Assembly: GCA_900751815.1 (NCBI GenBank)
Contig: CAADST010000102.1
Span: 1 to 13,194 of the forward strand
Source of the DNA: Bacilli bacterium
GTDB lineage: Bacteria; Bacillota_I; Bacilli_A; RF39; UBA660
Reading direction: 5' to 3'
DNA length: 13,194 nt
The translations under genes were made by a program, and so were the position numbers. This document shows, piece by piece, positions 1 to 7,147 of this stretch (the first letter of the stretch is position 1; the number at the start of each line of letters is the position of its first letter). The notes below the pieces were generated by a model. It was not told where the DNA came from and searched no databases. It saw nothing but the letters and a program-made list of their open reading frames with translations.

Positions 1-355
1 TAACAAATTCGATATTTACTTTTTTACCACTACCAATATTTGATGAACCATATTTATCTTTTTCAGTGAGTACTTTTTTAATATTTTCAACTAAATAATC
101 TTTTTTGACAAAAAAGTTAATAAAACCAGGTGCTTTAATTTCCATTTTAGTTATACTATCACAAGCGATATTTTCTACTATAGTCGCAGCTATATCCATT
201 GGACTTTTACCTAAAATTTTAGTTAATTTCATAGCAATATTTGTAGAATAATCACCAAAATCTTTTTGTTTTGGGATATCTATTTCTACACTTATATCTT
301 CAATATCTAATTTTTTTAAACTGGCATTTATAGCATCTATTAGTATTTCTTTCAT
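1..355 (-). CDS. argS: Arginine--tRNA ligase (ArgS), N-terminal part, cut by window edge
   Basis: Only the first 118 codons are in the window; the gene runs off the left edge. The product charges tRNA-Arg with arginine in the cytoplasm. The translation starts MKEILIDAINASLKK, followed by the N-terminal arginyl-tRNA synthetase domain (binds the tRNA D-loop). Diagnostic pieces are KQKDFGDYSTNIAMKLTK (about residues 30–47), PMDIAATIVENI, IKAPGFINFFV (about 77–87) and a terminal KVNIEFV. In this family that last stretch leads directly into the ATP-binding HIGH-type motif, which is outside the window. The ATG at 355 follows a GAAAGGA ribosome site located in the end of the preceding gene, and only two bases separate that gene's TAG from this ATG. 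It is therefore co-transcribed and probably translationally coupled with the DUF1934-like gene, the same pairing as ywiB–argS in Bacillus subtilis. Identity is confident from the domain pattern; the catalytic core is not visible. Confidence 0.93.
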   Translation of the reverse strand, partial: MKEILIDAINASLKKLDIEDISVEIDIPKQKDFGDYSTNIAMKLTKILGKSPMDIAATIVENIACDSITKMEIKAPGFINFFVKKDYLVENIKKVLTEKDKYGSSNIGSGKKVNIEFV

Positions 356-357
356 AA

Positions 358-690
358 CTATCCTTTCAATAAAATTTTAATTATTTTTTCATCATCATCT
401 AGTTTGTATCTTATTTTAATTAATTTATCTATTATTTCTAATTCCGATTCAATATCCAAACTACATGATTCTCCAGTAGAAAATGTAAATGAGCAAATAT
501 TGTTATTAAAATCTATTTCCATATTATAATCTTTTGCAACTCTATTATACACATTATTTTTAAAATCTATAAGATTTGTTACATCATCTTCTAGAAATTT
601 TAAATACTCATTTTCAGCATATTCACATAAAACATTTTCTAAATTTATTATGTCTTCATTATTACTTGTTAAGGTCCAATCTATTTTCAA
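358..690 (-). CDS. DUF1934 / YwiB-like small beta-barrel protein (tentative)
   Basis: A 110-residue acidic cytoplasmic protein without signal peptide or membrane segment. The start is TTG at 690, chosen because GAGGTG lies 7 bases upstream; no better ATG exists. The family call rests on two points: it sits directly upstream of argS, as ywiB does in B. subtilis, and its C-terminal third (FTFSTGESCSLDIES...IKIRYKL, about residues 68–97) has the alternating strand pattern of DUF1934 proteins, which usually show F-x-T-x-x-G-x-x-x-x-x-I and then I-x-I-x-Y-x-L. It is shorter than typical YwiB (about 140 residues) and quite divergent, so sequence similarity alone is weak. The molecular function of DUF1934 is not established. 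It forms a two-gene operon with argS, with TAG two bases before the argS ATG. Confidence 0.55.
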   Translation of the reverse strand: MKIDWTLTSNNEDIINLENVLCEYAENEYLKFLEDDVTNLIDFKNNVYNRVAKDYNMEIDFNNNICSFTFSTGESCSLDIESELEIIDKLIKIRYKLDDDEKIIKILLKG

Positions 691-719
691 TAATAAGCAC
701 CTCGCTTTTTTTCTAAAAC

Positions 720-748
720 ATTATAGCATAAGCTTTTCTTATCCGCAA
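720..748 (-). promoter_or_regulatory. Sigma-A promoter of the ywiB-like–argS operon
   Basis: On the minus strand, TTGCGG (748–743) and TATAAT (725–720) are separated by exactly 17 bases, and the -10 is preceded by TGC, giving an extended -10 (TGCTATAAT). Predicted initiation near 713 gives a short leader of about 20–25 bases to the TTG start at 690. The spacing and the perfect -10 make this one of the clearest promoters in the window. Confidence 0.75.
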
Positions 749-808
749 TAAAAAGTGATAAAAGTTTAATAAAAATTTAGTTCAAAACAAAAATCATATA
801 ATTTTTTT

Positions 809-845
809 TGTCGAATTTTGATATGTTTTGTCGAACTATGTCGAA
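809..845 (+). promoter_or_regulatory. Three phased TGTCGAA boxes (Spo0A-box consensus)
   Basis: TGTCGAA occurs three times in the same orientation, starting at 809, 829 and 839, so the boxes are 20 and 10 bp apart and lie on one face of the helix. TGNCGAA is the established 0A box bound by phosphorylated Spo0A. The last box ends four bases before the TTGCAA -35 hexamer at 850, the usual placement for Spo0A activation of sigma-A promoters. The repeats and their phasing are seen directly; Spo0A binding is inferred, and no spo0A gene is in this window. Confidence 0.6.
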
Positions 846-849
846 TCGC

Positions 850-877
850 TTGCAAATAAAAAAATAATCATTATAAT
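850..877 (+). promoter_or_regulatory. Sigma-A promoter of the structured RNA
   Basis: TTGCAA (850–855), a 16-base spacer and a perfect TATAAT (872–877). Predicted initiation at about 884–886 coincides with the first base of the closing helix of the RNA (G886), which supports both the promoter and the RNA's 5' end. The phased TGTCGAA boxes abut its -35. Confidence 0.7.
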
Positions 878-884
878 AGATAAC

Positions 885-1114
885 CGTTACCTGTAATTGG
901 TGCAGCGCCGACGGTCTTTTTAGCTAAAGACTCCAGGGGGTCATAGATATGATTCTTAAGAGGGGTTCAAGGTTGAGGAGGCAGTTTATGATTAGAATAT
1001 TAAAATCCTATATCATGATAATTATTAATATTAAAATAAAATTTAGTATTAATAAAAAAGACGCCACTAGAAAGTAGCGTCATCCAAACAATGGCGTTAC
1101 CCAATACAGGTAAC
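885..1114 (+). ncRNA. Structured RNA of about 230 nt (raiA-type candidate)
   Basis: The ends pair in a 14-bp helix: GTTACCTGTA (886–895) plus TTGG (897–900) with CCAATACAGGTAAC (1101–1114), one bulged A. Inside it, GCGCC (905–909) pairs with GGCGT (1093–1097). Local hairpins are 913–932 (GGTCTTT/AAAGACT), 1022–1055 (14 bp, AT-only apart from one G-U) and 1060–1081 (GACGC/GCGTC plus ACT/AGT, AGAA loop). Bases 899–984 are about 51% G+C in very AT-rich surroundings, typical of a conserved structured RNA. A promoter starts transcription exactly at the closing helix. Of known classes, raiA-motif RNA (about 200 nt, Bacillota, transition-phase, linked to sporulation) fits the size, long closing helix and Spo0A boxes, but I cannot verify the family. 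I see no 6S, SRP, RNase P, tmRNA or standard riboswitch signature. No good terminator follows 1114. Confidence 0.6.
988..1077 (+). CDS. Possible 29-residue hydrophobic peptide inside the structured RNA
   Basis: An ATG at 988 lies 6 bases after GAGGAGG (975–981), a near-ideal ribosome site, and opens a 29-codon frame ending in TAG at 1075–1077. The peptide starts MIRILKSYIMIIINIKIKF and ends with a charged KKDATRK tail, so it resembles small membrane-active peptides. It overlaps the AT-rich hairpin 1022–1055. The caveat is that AT-rich DNA readily encodes Ile/Lys-rich peptides by chance, and GAGGAGG may instead be a conserved piece of the RNA fold. It is listed because the ribosome site and spacing are unusually good; the coding call is weak. 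Confidence 0.25.
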   Translation: MIRILKSYIMIIINIKIKFSINKKDATRK

Positions 1115-1120
1115 ACTTAT
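1053..1120 (-). ncRNA. Possible antisense RNA of about 68 nt with own promoter and terminator
   Basis: On the minus strand, TTGTAA (1155–1150), a 17-base spacer and TATATT (1132–1127) preceded by TGG (extended -10) predict a start near 1120. The transcript would fold GTTACC/GGTAAC (1114–1096) and then GACGC...GCGTC (1081–1060) followed by TTTTTT, a standard intrinsic terminator. It would be antisense to the 3' part of the structured RNA and to the last six codons of the small frame at 988–1077. Alternatively the hairpin and its A-tract are simply parts of the plus-strand RNA, and the promoter is a chance match in AT-rich DNA. Confidence 0.3.
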
Positions 1121-1149
1121 ATATATAATATACCAAAAATTTAAATAAA

Positions 1150-1177
1150 TTACAACTATTTATCTATATTTTATAAA
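1150..1177 (+). promoter_or_regulatory. Weak candidate promoter for the class A PBP gene
   Basis: TTACAA (1150–1155) and TATAAA (1172–1177), 16 bases apart, start about 25 bases before the PBP gene's ribosome site. The -35 base pairs are the same ones used on the other strand by the antisense promoter candidate. The region is so AT-rich that chance matches are likely; read-through from the structured-RNA promoter is an alternative source of PBP mRNA. Confidence 0.3.
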
Positions 1178-1210
1178 GTTTAGGACATAATAACTTTTAG
1201 GTGATATAAA

Positions 1211-3148
1211 TTGAAAAAGGTTCGTTTTCTATTTAAATTGATGCTTTTTGGATTTATATCTTTTATAGTAATAATTATTGGATTATATACTTATGCTTAT
1301 TTAAGTCCGAAATTAGATATTAAAACTAGTGGTAGTTTATATTTATATGATAGTAATAATGAACTTGTATATCAAGGTTCAAGAAATAATGAATGGGCGA
1401 ATTTAGAAGATATAAGTGATTATTTAATAGATGCAACAATTGCTGTTGAAGATAAAAATTTTTACAAGCATCATGGTTTTGATTATTTAAGAATTATTAA
1501 AGCTATGTATTTAAATATTAAAAGTGGAACAATTGTCCAGGGAGCATCAACTATTTCTCAACAATATATTAAAAATTTATATTTAGATTTTGATCAAACT
1601 TGGGAACGAAAAATTGAAGAAGCTTTTTTAACGCTTGAACTAGAAGTGCATTATGAAAAAGATGAAATACTTGAAGGATATTTAAATACAATAAATTATG
1701 GTCAAGGAAATATGGGTATTGTTAGTGCTGCAGAATATTATTTTAATAAAAAGCCTAGTGAACTCTCACTGGAAGAAGCAATTATGCTTGCAGGTATTTC
1801 TAAAAATCCGGCGAGATATAATCCTGTAAGTGATTATGATGCTTGTATTGCTAGAGCTAAAGTTGTTGCTAAGTCTATGCTTAATAATGAATATATTGAT
1901 GAAGATACTTATAATAGTTTATTTCAAGATAAAATAGAAATATATGGTCAAAATAAAACAAATAATTTACAAATGTTAATGTATTATCAAGATGCTGTTA
2001 TGGATGAACTTGCTAGTATTTCGGAAATACCAGAGTCTTTAATTGATGCTGGAGGCCTTAAAATTTATACAACACTAGATATAGATATGCAAGCTAATTT
2101 AGAAGAAAATATTTTGGAAAATAAGCCAGATGATGAAATACAAGTAGCTAGTGTGGTAGTTGACCCAAATACGGGAGCAATTAGGGCTTTAACTGGTGGT
2201 ATGGATTATGCTAAAAGTCAGTATAATAGAGCATTAGAAAGTAAAAGACAAGTTGGTTCTACTATGAAACCTTTCCTTTATTATGCGGCCTTAGAAAATA
2301 ATATGACAATGTCATCAACATTCTCAAGTGTGCCAACTACATTTACTTTATCTAATGGACAAACTTATTCACCACAAAATGCCGATAGTTTGTATGCCGA
2401 TAAAGAGATTACTATGGCAGCGGCTTTAGCTTTATCTGATAACATTTATGCCGTTAAAACAAATTTGTTTTTAGGGGTTGATAAAATGATTGAAGTAGCT
2501 CATAGAACAGGAATTGAAGCTGACCTTGATGAAGTGGCATCACTTCCTTTAGGAACAAGTGAAATAAATTTACTGGATTTTGCTACGGGTTATACAACTT
2601 TTGCAACTGGAGGTTATAAAAAAGATTTATATTTTATTGAAAGAATTGAAGATTTAGAAGGTAATGTATTATATGAAAAAGAACATGAAAAAAAATTAGT
2701 GTTAAATCCTAATTATACTTATATATTAAATGAAATGATGAATACTACTAGTAATGATGCTTATGTGGATTATACTACACCAACAGCTTTAACTGTTTCA
2801 TCTGGTTTTACTAATAAATATGCTATTAAAACTGGATCAACTAATACCGATTTTTGGATTGTTGGTTATAATAAAGATGCATTAGTTATGACTTGGATGG
2901 GATATGATGATAATAAGGCTGTTACTTCACGCGTTAGAACAAGTTCTAAAAAGGCTTGGACAAAAACTATTGAATATGCCTTAAAAGATATTGATACATC
3001 TTGGTATGAAACACCGGAGAATGTTGTTGCTATACCTCTGGATGCAGTTACAGGAAAAGTAACAAATGACAATAATAAGGTTGCTTTGTATTATTATGTT
3101 AAAGGTAGTGAACCTAGTGTTTTAAATGAACAGTATGTATCAAGTTAA
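1211..3148 (+). CDS. Class A penicillin-binding protein (glycosyltransferase/transpeptidase)
   Basis: A 645-residue bifunctional peptidoglycan synthase anchored by one N-terminal membrane segment (about residues 9–31), with its domains outside the cell. The GT51 domain polymerises lipid II: VEDKNFYKHHGFD carries the catalytic Glu80, followed by GASTISQQYIKN (111–122), RKIEEAFLTLELE (133–145) and EILEGYLNTINYG (152–164). The penicillin-binding transpeptidase cross-links stem peptides, with S350-T-M-K353, S409-D-N411 and K540-T-G542 all present, so both activities look intact. The protein ends soon after the transpeptidase domain, without the C-terminal extensions seen in some PBP1 proteins. 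The TTG start at 1211 is supported by AGGTGA six bases upstream. It is the only housekeeping gene in the window on the plus strand, and it ends against the noc terminator. It resembles the PonA/PBP1a group; the exact paralogue cannot be decided. Confidence 0.95.
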   Translation: MKKVRFLFKLMLFGFISFIVIIIGLYTYAYLSPKLDIKTSGSLYLYDSNNELVYQGSRNNEWANLEDISDYLIDATIAVEDKNFYKHHGFDYLRIIKAMYLNIKSGTIVQGASTISQQYIKNLYLDFDQTWERKIEEAFLTLELEVHYEKDEILEGYLNTINYGQGNMGIVSAAEYYFNKKPSELSLEEAIMLAGISKNPARYNPVSDYDACIARAKVVAKSMLNNEYIDEDTYNSLFQDKIEIYGQNKTNNLQMLMYYQDAVMDELASISEIPESLIDAGGLKIYTTLDIDMQANLEENILENKPDDEIQVASVVVDPNTGAIRALTGGMDYAKSQYNRALESKRQVGSTMKPFLYYAALENNMTMSSTFSSVPTTFTLSNGQTYSPQNADSLYADKEITMAAALALSDNIYAVKTNLFLGVDKMIEVAHRTGIEADLDEVASLPLGTSEINLLDFATGYTTFATGGYKKDLYFIERIEDLEGNVLYEKEHEKKLVLNPNYTYILNEMMNTTSNDAYVDYTTPTALTVSSGFTNKYAIKTGSTNTDFWIVGYNKDALVMTWMGYDDNKAVTSRVRTSSKKAWTKTIEYALKDIDTSWYETPENVVAIPLDAVTGKVTNDNNKVALYYYVKGSEPSVLNEQYVSS

Positions 3149-3153
3149 AACGA

Positions 3154-3178
3154 AAAAAATACCGAATAGGTATTTTTT
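3154..3178. terminator. Bidirectional intrinsic terminator between PBP gene and noc
   Basis: AAAAAATACC (3154–3163) pairs with GGTATTTTTT (3169–3178) across a 5-base loop, giving a 10-bp stem with A- and T-tracts that works in both directions. It lies six bases after the PBP stop and overlaps the noc stop codon (TAA, 3179–3177), so both convergent genes end here. Confidence 0.8.
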
Positions 3179-4532
3179 AAATTTTATCTTTTTTTATCTT
3201 AATAGTTATATGATATTCTGTTGGTAAATTTATTTCTTCAATTGTTACTTTATCACTATCAAAATTAAGACCACGGATTGTTTTTATAACACTATCTAAG
3301 TAAGCATTATTCATAATTGTTGTATCCGGTTTAGGTTCAACTGGTATTACAAAATCATCAAGCATTTCAATATTATCTGTTTGATTTATTGGATCTTGTT
3401 TTGGTTCTTCTGGTTCGCTCGGTAATTCAAATGTTTGAGCAGGTTCATCAAAATCTAAATTAGCAGCGGTAGCTTCAAGAAAATTAAAGAATCTATTTGG
3501 AGCTTTTTCCGGAGATGAATTAAACAAATTAGCAGTATTTACTGGACCTGATGACGCATTATTATTCATGCTATCTACCTCACTTGGTTGACTTTTAATA
3601 TCAACAGCATTTTTTAATATATCTTCAATATTTGGAACACTTTTTACTAATGGAACATCATCGTCATCTGGATTGTTTGGAGTTGCATTTACATTTTGAG
3701 TTTGAGTTTCCATAGTATTTGTAGGTGTTGGTTCACTATTTGTTTGAGCAACTGGTGTTGCTGGCCCTGCTTCAACTTGGGATGTCCCTGTTACAGTTGT
3801 TAAATTAGGTGTTGCATTTAGTGGTTGATTTAACCCTTCAGAAGAAACTGGTGCCTGATTTACTTGATTTACACTGGTTGTTGGTTTTTGGGCATTAATA
3901 TTAATATCTTCTGAATATAGGGTTGGTTCAACCTTTTTTATTTCTTCTTCAAGTTGTCTTACTGTTAGTCGTTCATTAATAATTTTATCAAGCAATACTT
4001 TTTGCATATTTTTATCTTTAACTTTAAGTAAGCTCCTAGCATGTCTTTCAGAAATTTGATTTTTTAATACAGCATTTTGAACTGATTCATCTAATGTTAA
4101 TAATCTAAGTTTATTAGAAATTGCTGATTGAGATAAGCCCATTTTTTTAGCTAATTCTTCTTGGGTCATATAACCTTTATCAAGAATTGCTTGATAAGAT
4201 TTAGCTTCTTCAATAGCTGTTAGGTCTTTTCTTTGAACATTTTCAACAATAGCTACTTCCGCAGATGCGGCATCACTTAAATTGGAGATAATCGCGGGAA
4301 CAGAAACGAGTCCTGCCATACGCGCAGCTTTATATCTTCTTTCTCCAGCAATAATTTCGTATTTATCGTTTTTTCTTCGTAAAATTAATGGTTGAATTAT
4401 GCCATGTTGTTTAATTGAAGCAGCTAAGTCTTGCAAGGAAGCATCATCAAAAGCCAATCGTGGTTGAAAACGATTGGGTAATATATCTTCAATAGGTACT
4501 TGTAAAATTTGTTCTTCCATTTGTGTATTCAC
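3177..4532 (-). CDS. noc: Nucleoid occlusion protein Noc (ParB/Noc family) with long inserted linker
   Basis: Noc binds NBS sites, loads CTP, spreads on DNA and blocks division over the nucleoid. From the GTG start it has 451 residues: a CTP-binding ParB-like domain (GERRYKA about 63–69, ENVQRKDL about 97–104), a helix-turn-helix region (about 122–146), a Pro/Thr/Asn/Gln-rich linker (about 205–405) and a short C-terminal dimer domain ending ITIKIKKDKI. It is Noc rather than ParB: at the four residues known to switch specificity it has Gln135, Lys141, Thr146 and Arg163, where Noc has Q, K, K, R and ParB has R, T, A, G. It also follows rsmG, as noc does in Bacillus. GTG at 4532 is preferred because AAAGGG lies nine bases upstream; a TTG three codons earlier touches that site. 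B. subtilis Noc is only 283 residues. The usual N-terminal membrane-binding helix is absent, and an in-frame TGA just upstream rules out a hidden extension. Confidence 0.88.
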   Translation of the reverse strand: MNTQMEEQILQVPIEDILPNRFQPRLAFDDASLQDLAASIKQHGIIQPLILRRKNDKYEIIAGERRYKAARMAGLVSVPAIISNLSDAASAEVAIVENVQRKDLTAIEEAKSYQAILDKGYMTQEELAKKMGLSQSAISNKLRLLTLDESVQNAVLKNQISERHARSLLKVKDKNMQKVLLDKIINERLTVRQLEEEIKKVEPTLYSEDININAQKPTTSVNQVNQAPVSSEGLNQPLNATPNLTTVTGTSQVEAGPATPVAQTNSEPTPTNTMETQTQNVNATPNNPDDDDVPLVKSVPNIEDILKNAVDIKSQPSEVDSMNNNASSGPVNTANLFNSSPEKAPNRFFNFLEATAANLDFDEPAQTFELPSEPEEPKQDPINQTDNIEMLDDFVIPVEPKPDTTIMNNAYLDSVIKTIRGLNFDSDKVTIEEINLPTEYHITIKIKKDKI

Positions 4533-4567
4533 ATAAATCAACCCTTTATATCACTTTTAATTTTATA

Positions 4568-5287
4568 CTATTTACCTCTTTTTTGCAATGGTTTTTTGAT
4601 AATTTTATCATAGGGGCGAATATTTTTTAATTCAGTATTCTTATTTTTCTTAATACTGATTAATGTTCTTACTCCACTATTATTATATAAATCAAAAGTT
4701 ATTACATTATCTATACTGCAATTTAATTGTTTTATTGCATACATACTATTTTCTAATTCCTCTTCGGCATTACCTTTCATGGCAATAAAATATTTATTTG
4801 CTTTTACTAAAGGAATAGCAAGTTCTGTTAATACTGGTAAGTTTGTTACAGCTCTTGCTGTAACAATATCAATACTATTTAAAAATTCAGAATATAAATT
4901 TTCTATTCTATTGTTATAAACTTCCAAGTTATCAACATTTAATTTTTCTTTTAATTCTAATAAGAACTTACATTTTTTATTATTAGAATCAACTAAATAA
5001 ACTTTTAAATGCGGAAAAAAGATTTTTAAAACCATACCTGGGAAACCTGCACCAGAACCAATATCAAGTAAAGTATTTTCTTTATTTAAATCAATAGCTT
5101 TAGCAAGAGTTAGGGAATCATAAAAATGTTTTAAATAAATATCATTTTCTTCTTTTATTGCTGTTAAGTTAGTATGTTTATTATACTCAAGCAAAAAGCT
5201 ACAATATATATCTAACTTTTCTAACATTTCATCTGTTATATTAATGTTTAATTTTTTTACTTCTTCAATAAATTCATTTTTATTCAT
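4568..5287 (-). CDS. rsmG: 16S rRNA (guanine-527-N7)-methyltransferase RsmG (GidB)
   Basis: A 239-residue cytoplasmic methyltransferase that uses S-adenosylmethionine to methylate N7 of G527 in 16S rRNA, near the streptomycin-sensitive 530 loop. Visible family marks are NKHTNLTAI (36–44), HFYDSL (54–59), the SAM-binding loop LLDIGSGAGFPG (73–84), an acidic residue ending strand two (YLVD100), TARAVTNLPVLTELAIPLVK (143–162) and AMKG (169–172). Length is normal. The last residues are Lys-rich and replace the usual YPRK...KKPL tail with a looser RPYDKIIKKPLQ. The ATG at 5287 follows AAAGGA at eight bases, and the gene overlaps the end of mnmG by 8 bp, so it is translated from the mnmE–mnmG–rsmG–noc operon mRNA. 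Confidence 0.96.
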   Translation of the reverse strand: MNKNEFIEEVKKLNINITDEMLEKLDIYCSFLLEYNKHTNLTAIKEENDIYLKHFYDSLTLAKAIDLNKENTLLDIGSGAGFPGMVLKIFFPHLKVYLVDSNNKKCKFLLELKEKLNVDNLEVYNNRIENLYSEFLNSIDIVTARAVTNLPVLTELAIPLVKANKYFIAMKGNAEEELENSMYAIKQLNCSIDNVITFDLYNNSGVRTLISIKKNKNTELKNIRPYDKIIKKPLQKRGK

Positions 5288-7139
5288 GATTATATTCCTT
5301 TTTTAAATAAACTGATAATACGGAGATATCAACAGGATTTACTCCACTAATACGACTAGCTTGAGCTATAGTTTTAGGTCGAACTAAAGATAACTTTTGT
5401 CTTGCTTCACTAGCTAAGTTATGAACATTATCATAATTTATATCATCAGGTATAACTTTACTTTCTAATTTTTCTAATTTTTCTACTTCTTTATATGCTT
5501 TTTTAATATAGCCTTCATATTTAACCATAATTTCTACTTGTTCTTTTATTTCATCACTATAATCTATCGAAATTAATTTAGAGATAAAATCTAAATTAAT
5601 TTCTGGTCTTTTTAAAAGTTCATAAAAACTTATATTAGATGTTGGTACATCTTTATTAAATTCACTAAATATTTTTAAAGTTTCACTATTTTTACTAATA
5701 TGATTTTCTTTTAAATACTTAATTAAACTCTCTATTTCTTGTTTCTTTTTTTGGAGTCTTTTATATTGTTCTTCATTTATGGTACCAATTTTTTTTGCAT
5801 AATCTCTTAATCTTAAATCAGCATTATCATGTCTTAAGATAAGGCGAAATTCTGCCCTACTTGTAAGCATTCTATAGGGTTCAATTGTTCCTTTAGTTAC
5901 TAAATCATCGATTAAGACTCCGATATAGGCATCACTTCTTTTTAATATTAATGGATCTTTTTCATCAATTTTAAGGGAGGCATTAATACCTGCGATAATA
6001 CCTTGACCTGCCGCTTCTTCATAGCCGGAGGTACCATTTATTTGGCCAGCGGTAAATAAGTTTTCTAGTATTTTATTTTCGAGTGATGCATTTATTTGTA
6101 ATGGGTCAATTGCATCATATTCAATAGCATAAGCATATTTAGTAATAACGGCATTTTCTAAACCCTGCAAACTATGAACCATTTTTTCTTGAACATCCCT
6201 AGGCATACTCGTAGAAAAACCTTGTAAGTAATAATCATCATAATATAGAGATTCTGGTTCTAAAAATAATTGATGTCTTTCTTTATCAGCAAAACGAACT
6301 ATTTTATCTTCAATTGAAGGACAATATCTTGGACCAACTCCAGTTGCATATCCACCATACATTGCTGATTTTTCTAGATTATCGCGGATAATTTGATGAG
6401 TTGTTGCATTAGTATAAACTAAATAACATGGTACTTGGTCTTCTATTTTATAGCTAGGCGGATAATCAAAACTAAATGTCCAGTATTTGGCATCACCATC
6501 TTCTCTTTTTAGGACACTAAAATCAATAGAATCTTTTTTGATTCTTTGTGGTGTTCCAGTTTTAAGTCTTATTATTTTTAAACCATATTCTTTTAATTTA
6601 TCCGATAAATAATTACTTCTTGCTTCACCATGAGGGCCACTTGGAGTGTTTTCACTACCTATTAAAATATTTCCTTTTAAATAAGTACCAGTTGTTAGAA
6701 TAACAGTCTTACTATATATTTTTTCACCATTACTTGTGATAACACCTAAAACTTTGTTATCATTAACTATTAAATCTTCAATCATCGCTTCTTTAATAGT
6801 TAAATTAGGTGTATTTTTTAGTGCTTTTTGCATATTTTTCGGATATGTTATTTTGTCTGCTTGAGCCCGAAGAGATCTAACTGCAGGACCTTTAGAGTTA
6901 TTAAGCATTTTAATTTGGATTTGGCTAATATCAGCGATATGTCCCATAAGGCCACCGAGAGCATCAACTTCACGGACAATTATTCCTTTAGCTGTTCCAC
7001 CGATGGAAGGATTACATGGCATATCTCCAACATTTTTAAAATTGGATGTTACTAAAAGTGTCTTTTTTCCAAGTTTGGCGGCGATATGACATGCTTCAAT
7101 TCCGGCATGTCCTCCACCAACTACAATACAATCATACAT
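5280..7139 (-). CDS. mnmG: tRNA uridine-5-carboxymethylaminomethyl modification enzyme MnmG (GidA)
   Basis: The FAD-dependent partner of MnmE. Together they install (carboxymethyl)aminomethyl groups on C5 of the wobble uridine (U34) of tRNAs that read two-codon boxes. From the ATG at 7139 it has 619 residues. Visible are the FAD-binding GGGHAG (8–13), the GidA signature GDMPCNPSIGG (about 38–48), SGPHGEARS, GPRYCPSIEDK with the catalytic-type Cys273, and GQINGTSGYEEAAGQG (365–380). The C-terminal helical part that contacts MnmE and tRNA is complete. A TTG eight codons upstream is open but lies inside mnmE, whereas AGGTGA four bases before the ATG supports the shorter protein. It starts eight bases after the mnmE stop and overlaps rsmG by 8 bp. 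Nothing looks damaged. Confidence 0.97.
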   Translation of the reverse strand: MYDCIVVGGGHAGIEACHIAAKLGKKTLLVTSNFKNVGDMPCNPSIGGTAKGIIVREVDALGGLMGHIADISQIQIKMLNNSKGPAVRSLRAQADKITYPKNMQKALKNTPNLTIKEAMIEDLIVNDNKVLGVITSNGEKIYSKTVILTTGTYLKGNILIGSENTPSGPHGEARSNYLSDKLKEYGLKIIRLKTGTPQRIKKDSIDFSVLKREDGDAKYWTFSFDYPPSYKIEDQVPCYLVYTNATTHQIIRDNLEKSAMYGGYATGVGPRYCPSIEDKIVRFADKERHQLFLEPESLYYDDYYLQGFSTSMPRDVQEKMVHSLQGLENAVITKYAYAIEYDAIDPLQINASLENKILENLFTAGQINGTSGYEEAAGQGIIAGINASLKIDEKDPLILKRSDAYIGVLIDDLVTKGTIEPYRMLTSRAEFRLILRHDNADLRLRDYAKKIGTINEEQYKRLQKKKQEIESLIKYLKENHISKNSETLKIFSEFNKDVPTSNISFYELLKRPEINLDFISKLISIDYSDEIKEQVEIMVKYEGYIKKAYKEVEKLEKLESKVIPDDINYDNVHNLASEARQKLSLVRPKTIAQASRISGVNPVDISVLSVYLKKEYNHE

Positions 7140-7147
7140 AAACTCAC

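Noticed and set aside
739..747. DnaA-box-like TTATCCGCA near origin-type genes
   Set aside because: A single 8-of-9 match, explained by the -35 region of the argS-operon promoter; no cluster and no AT-rich unwinding element with it.
828..846. SOS/LexA box from GAAC…TCGAA
   Set aside because: The second half is TCGA rather than GTTC, so it does not fit GAACN4GTTC; the TGTCGAA direct repeats explain the sequence better.
885..1114. Riboswitch leader for the PBP gene (lysine, c-di-AMP, TPP, glycine, T-box types considered)
   Set aside because: Isolated resemblances (for example GCGCCGACGG or AGGGGG) do not extend to the conserved cores of these classes, the closing helix ends about 95 bases before the PBP start, and no terminator/antiterminator pair controls the gene on the plus strand.
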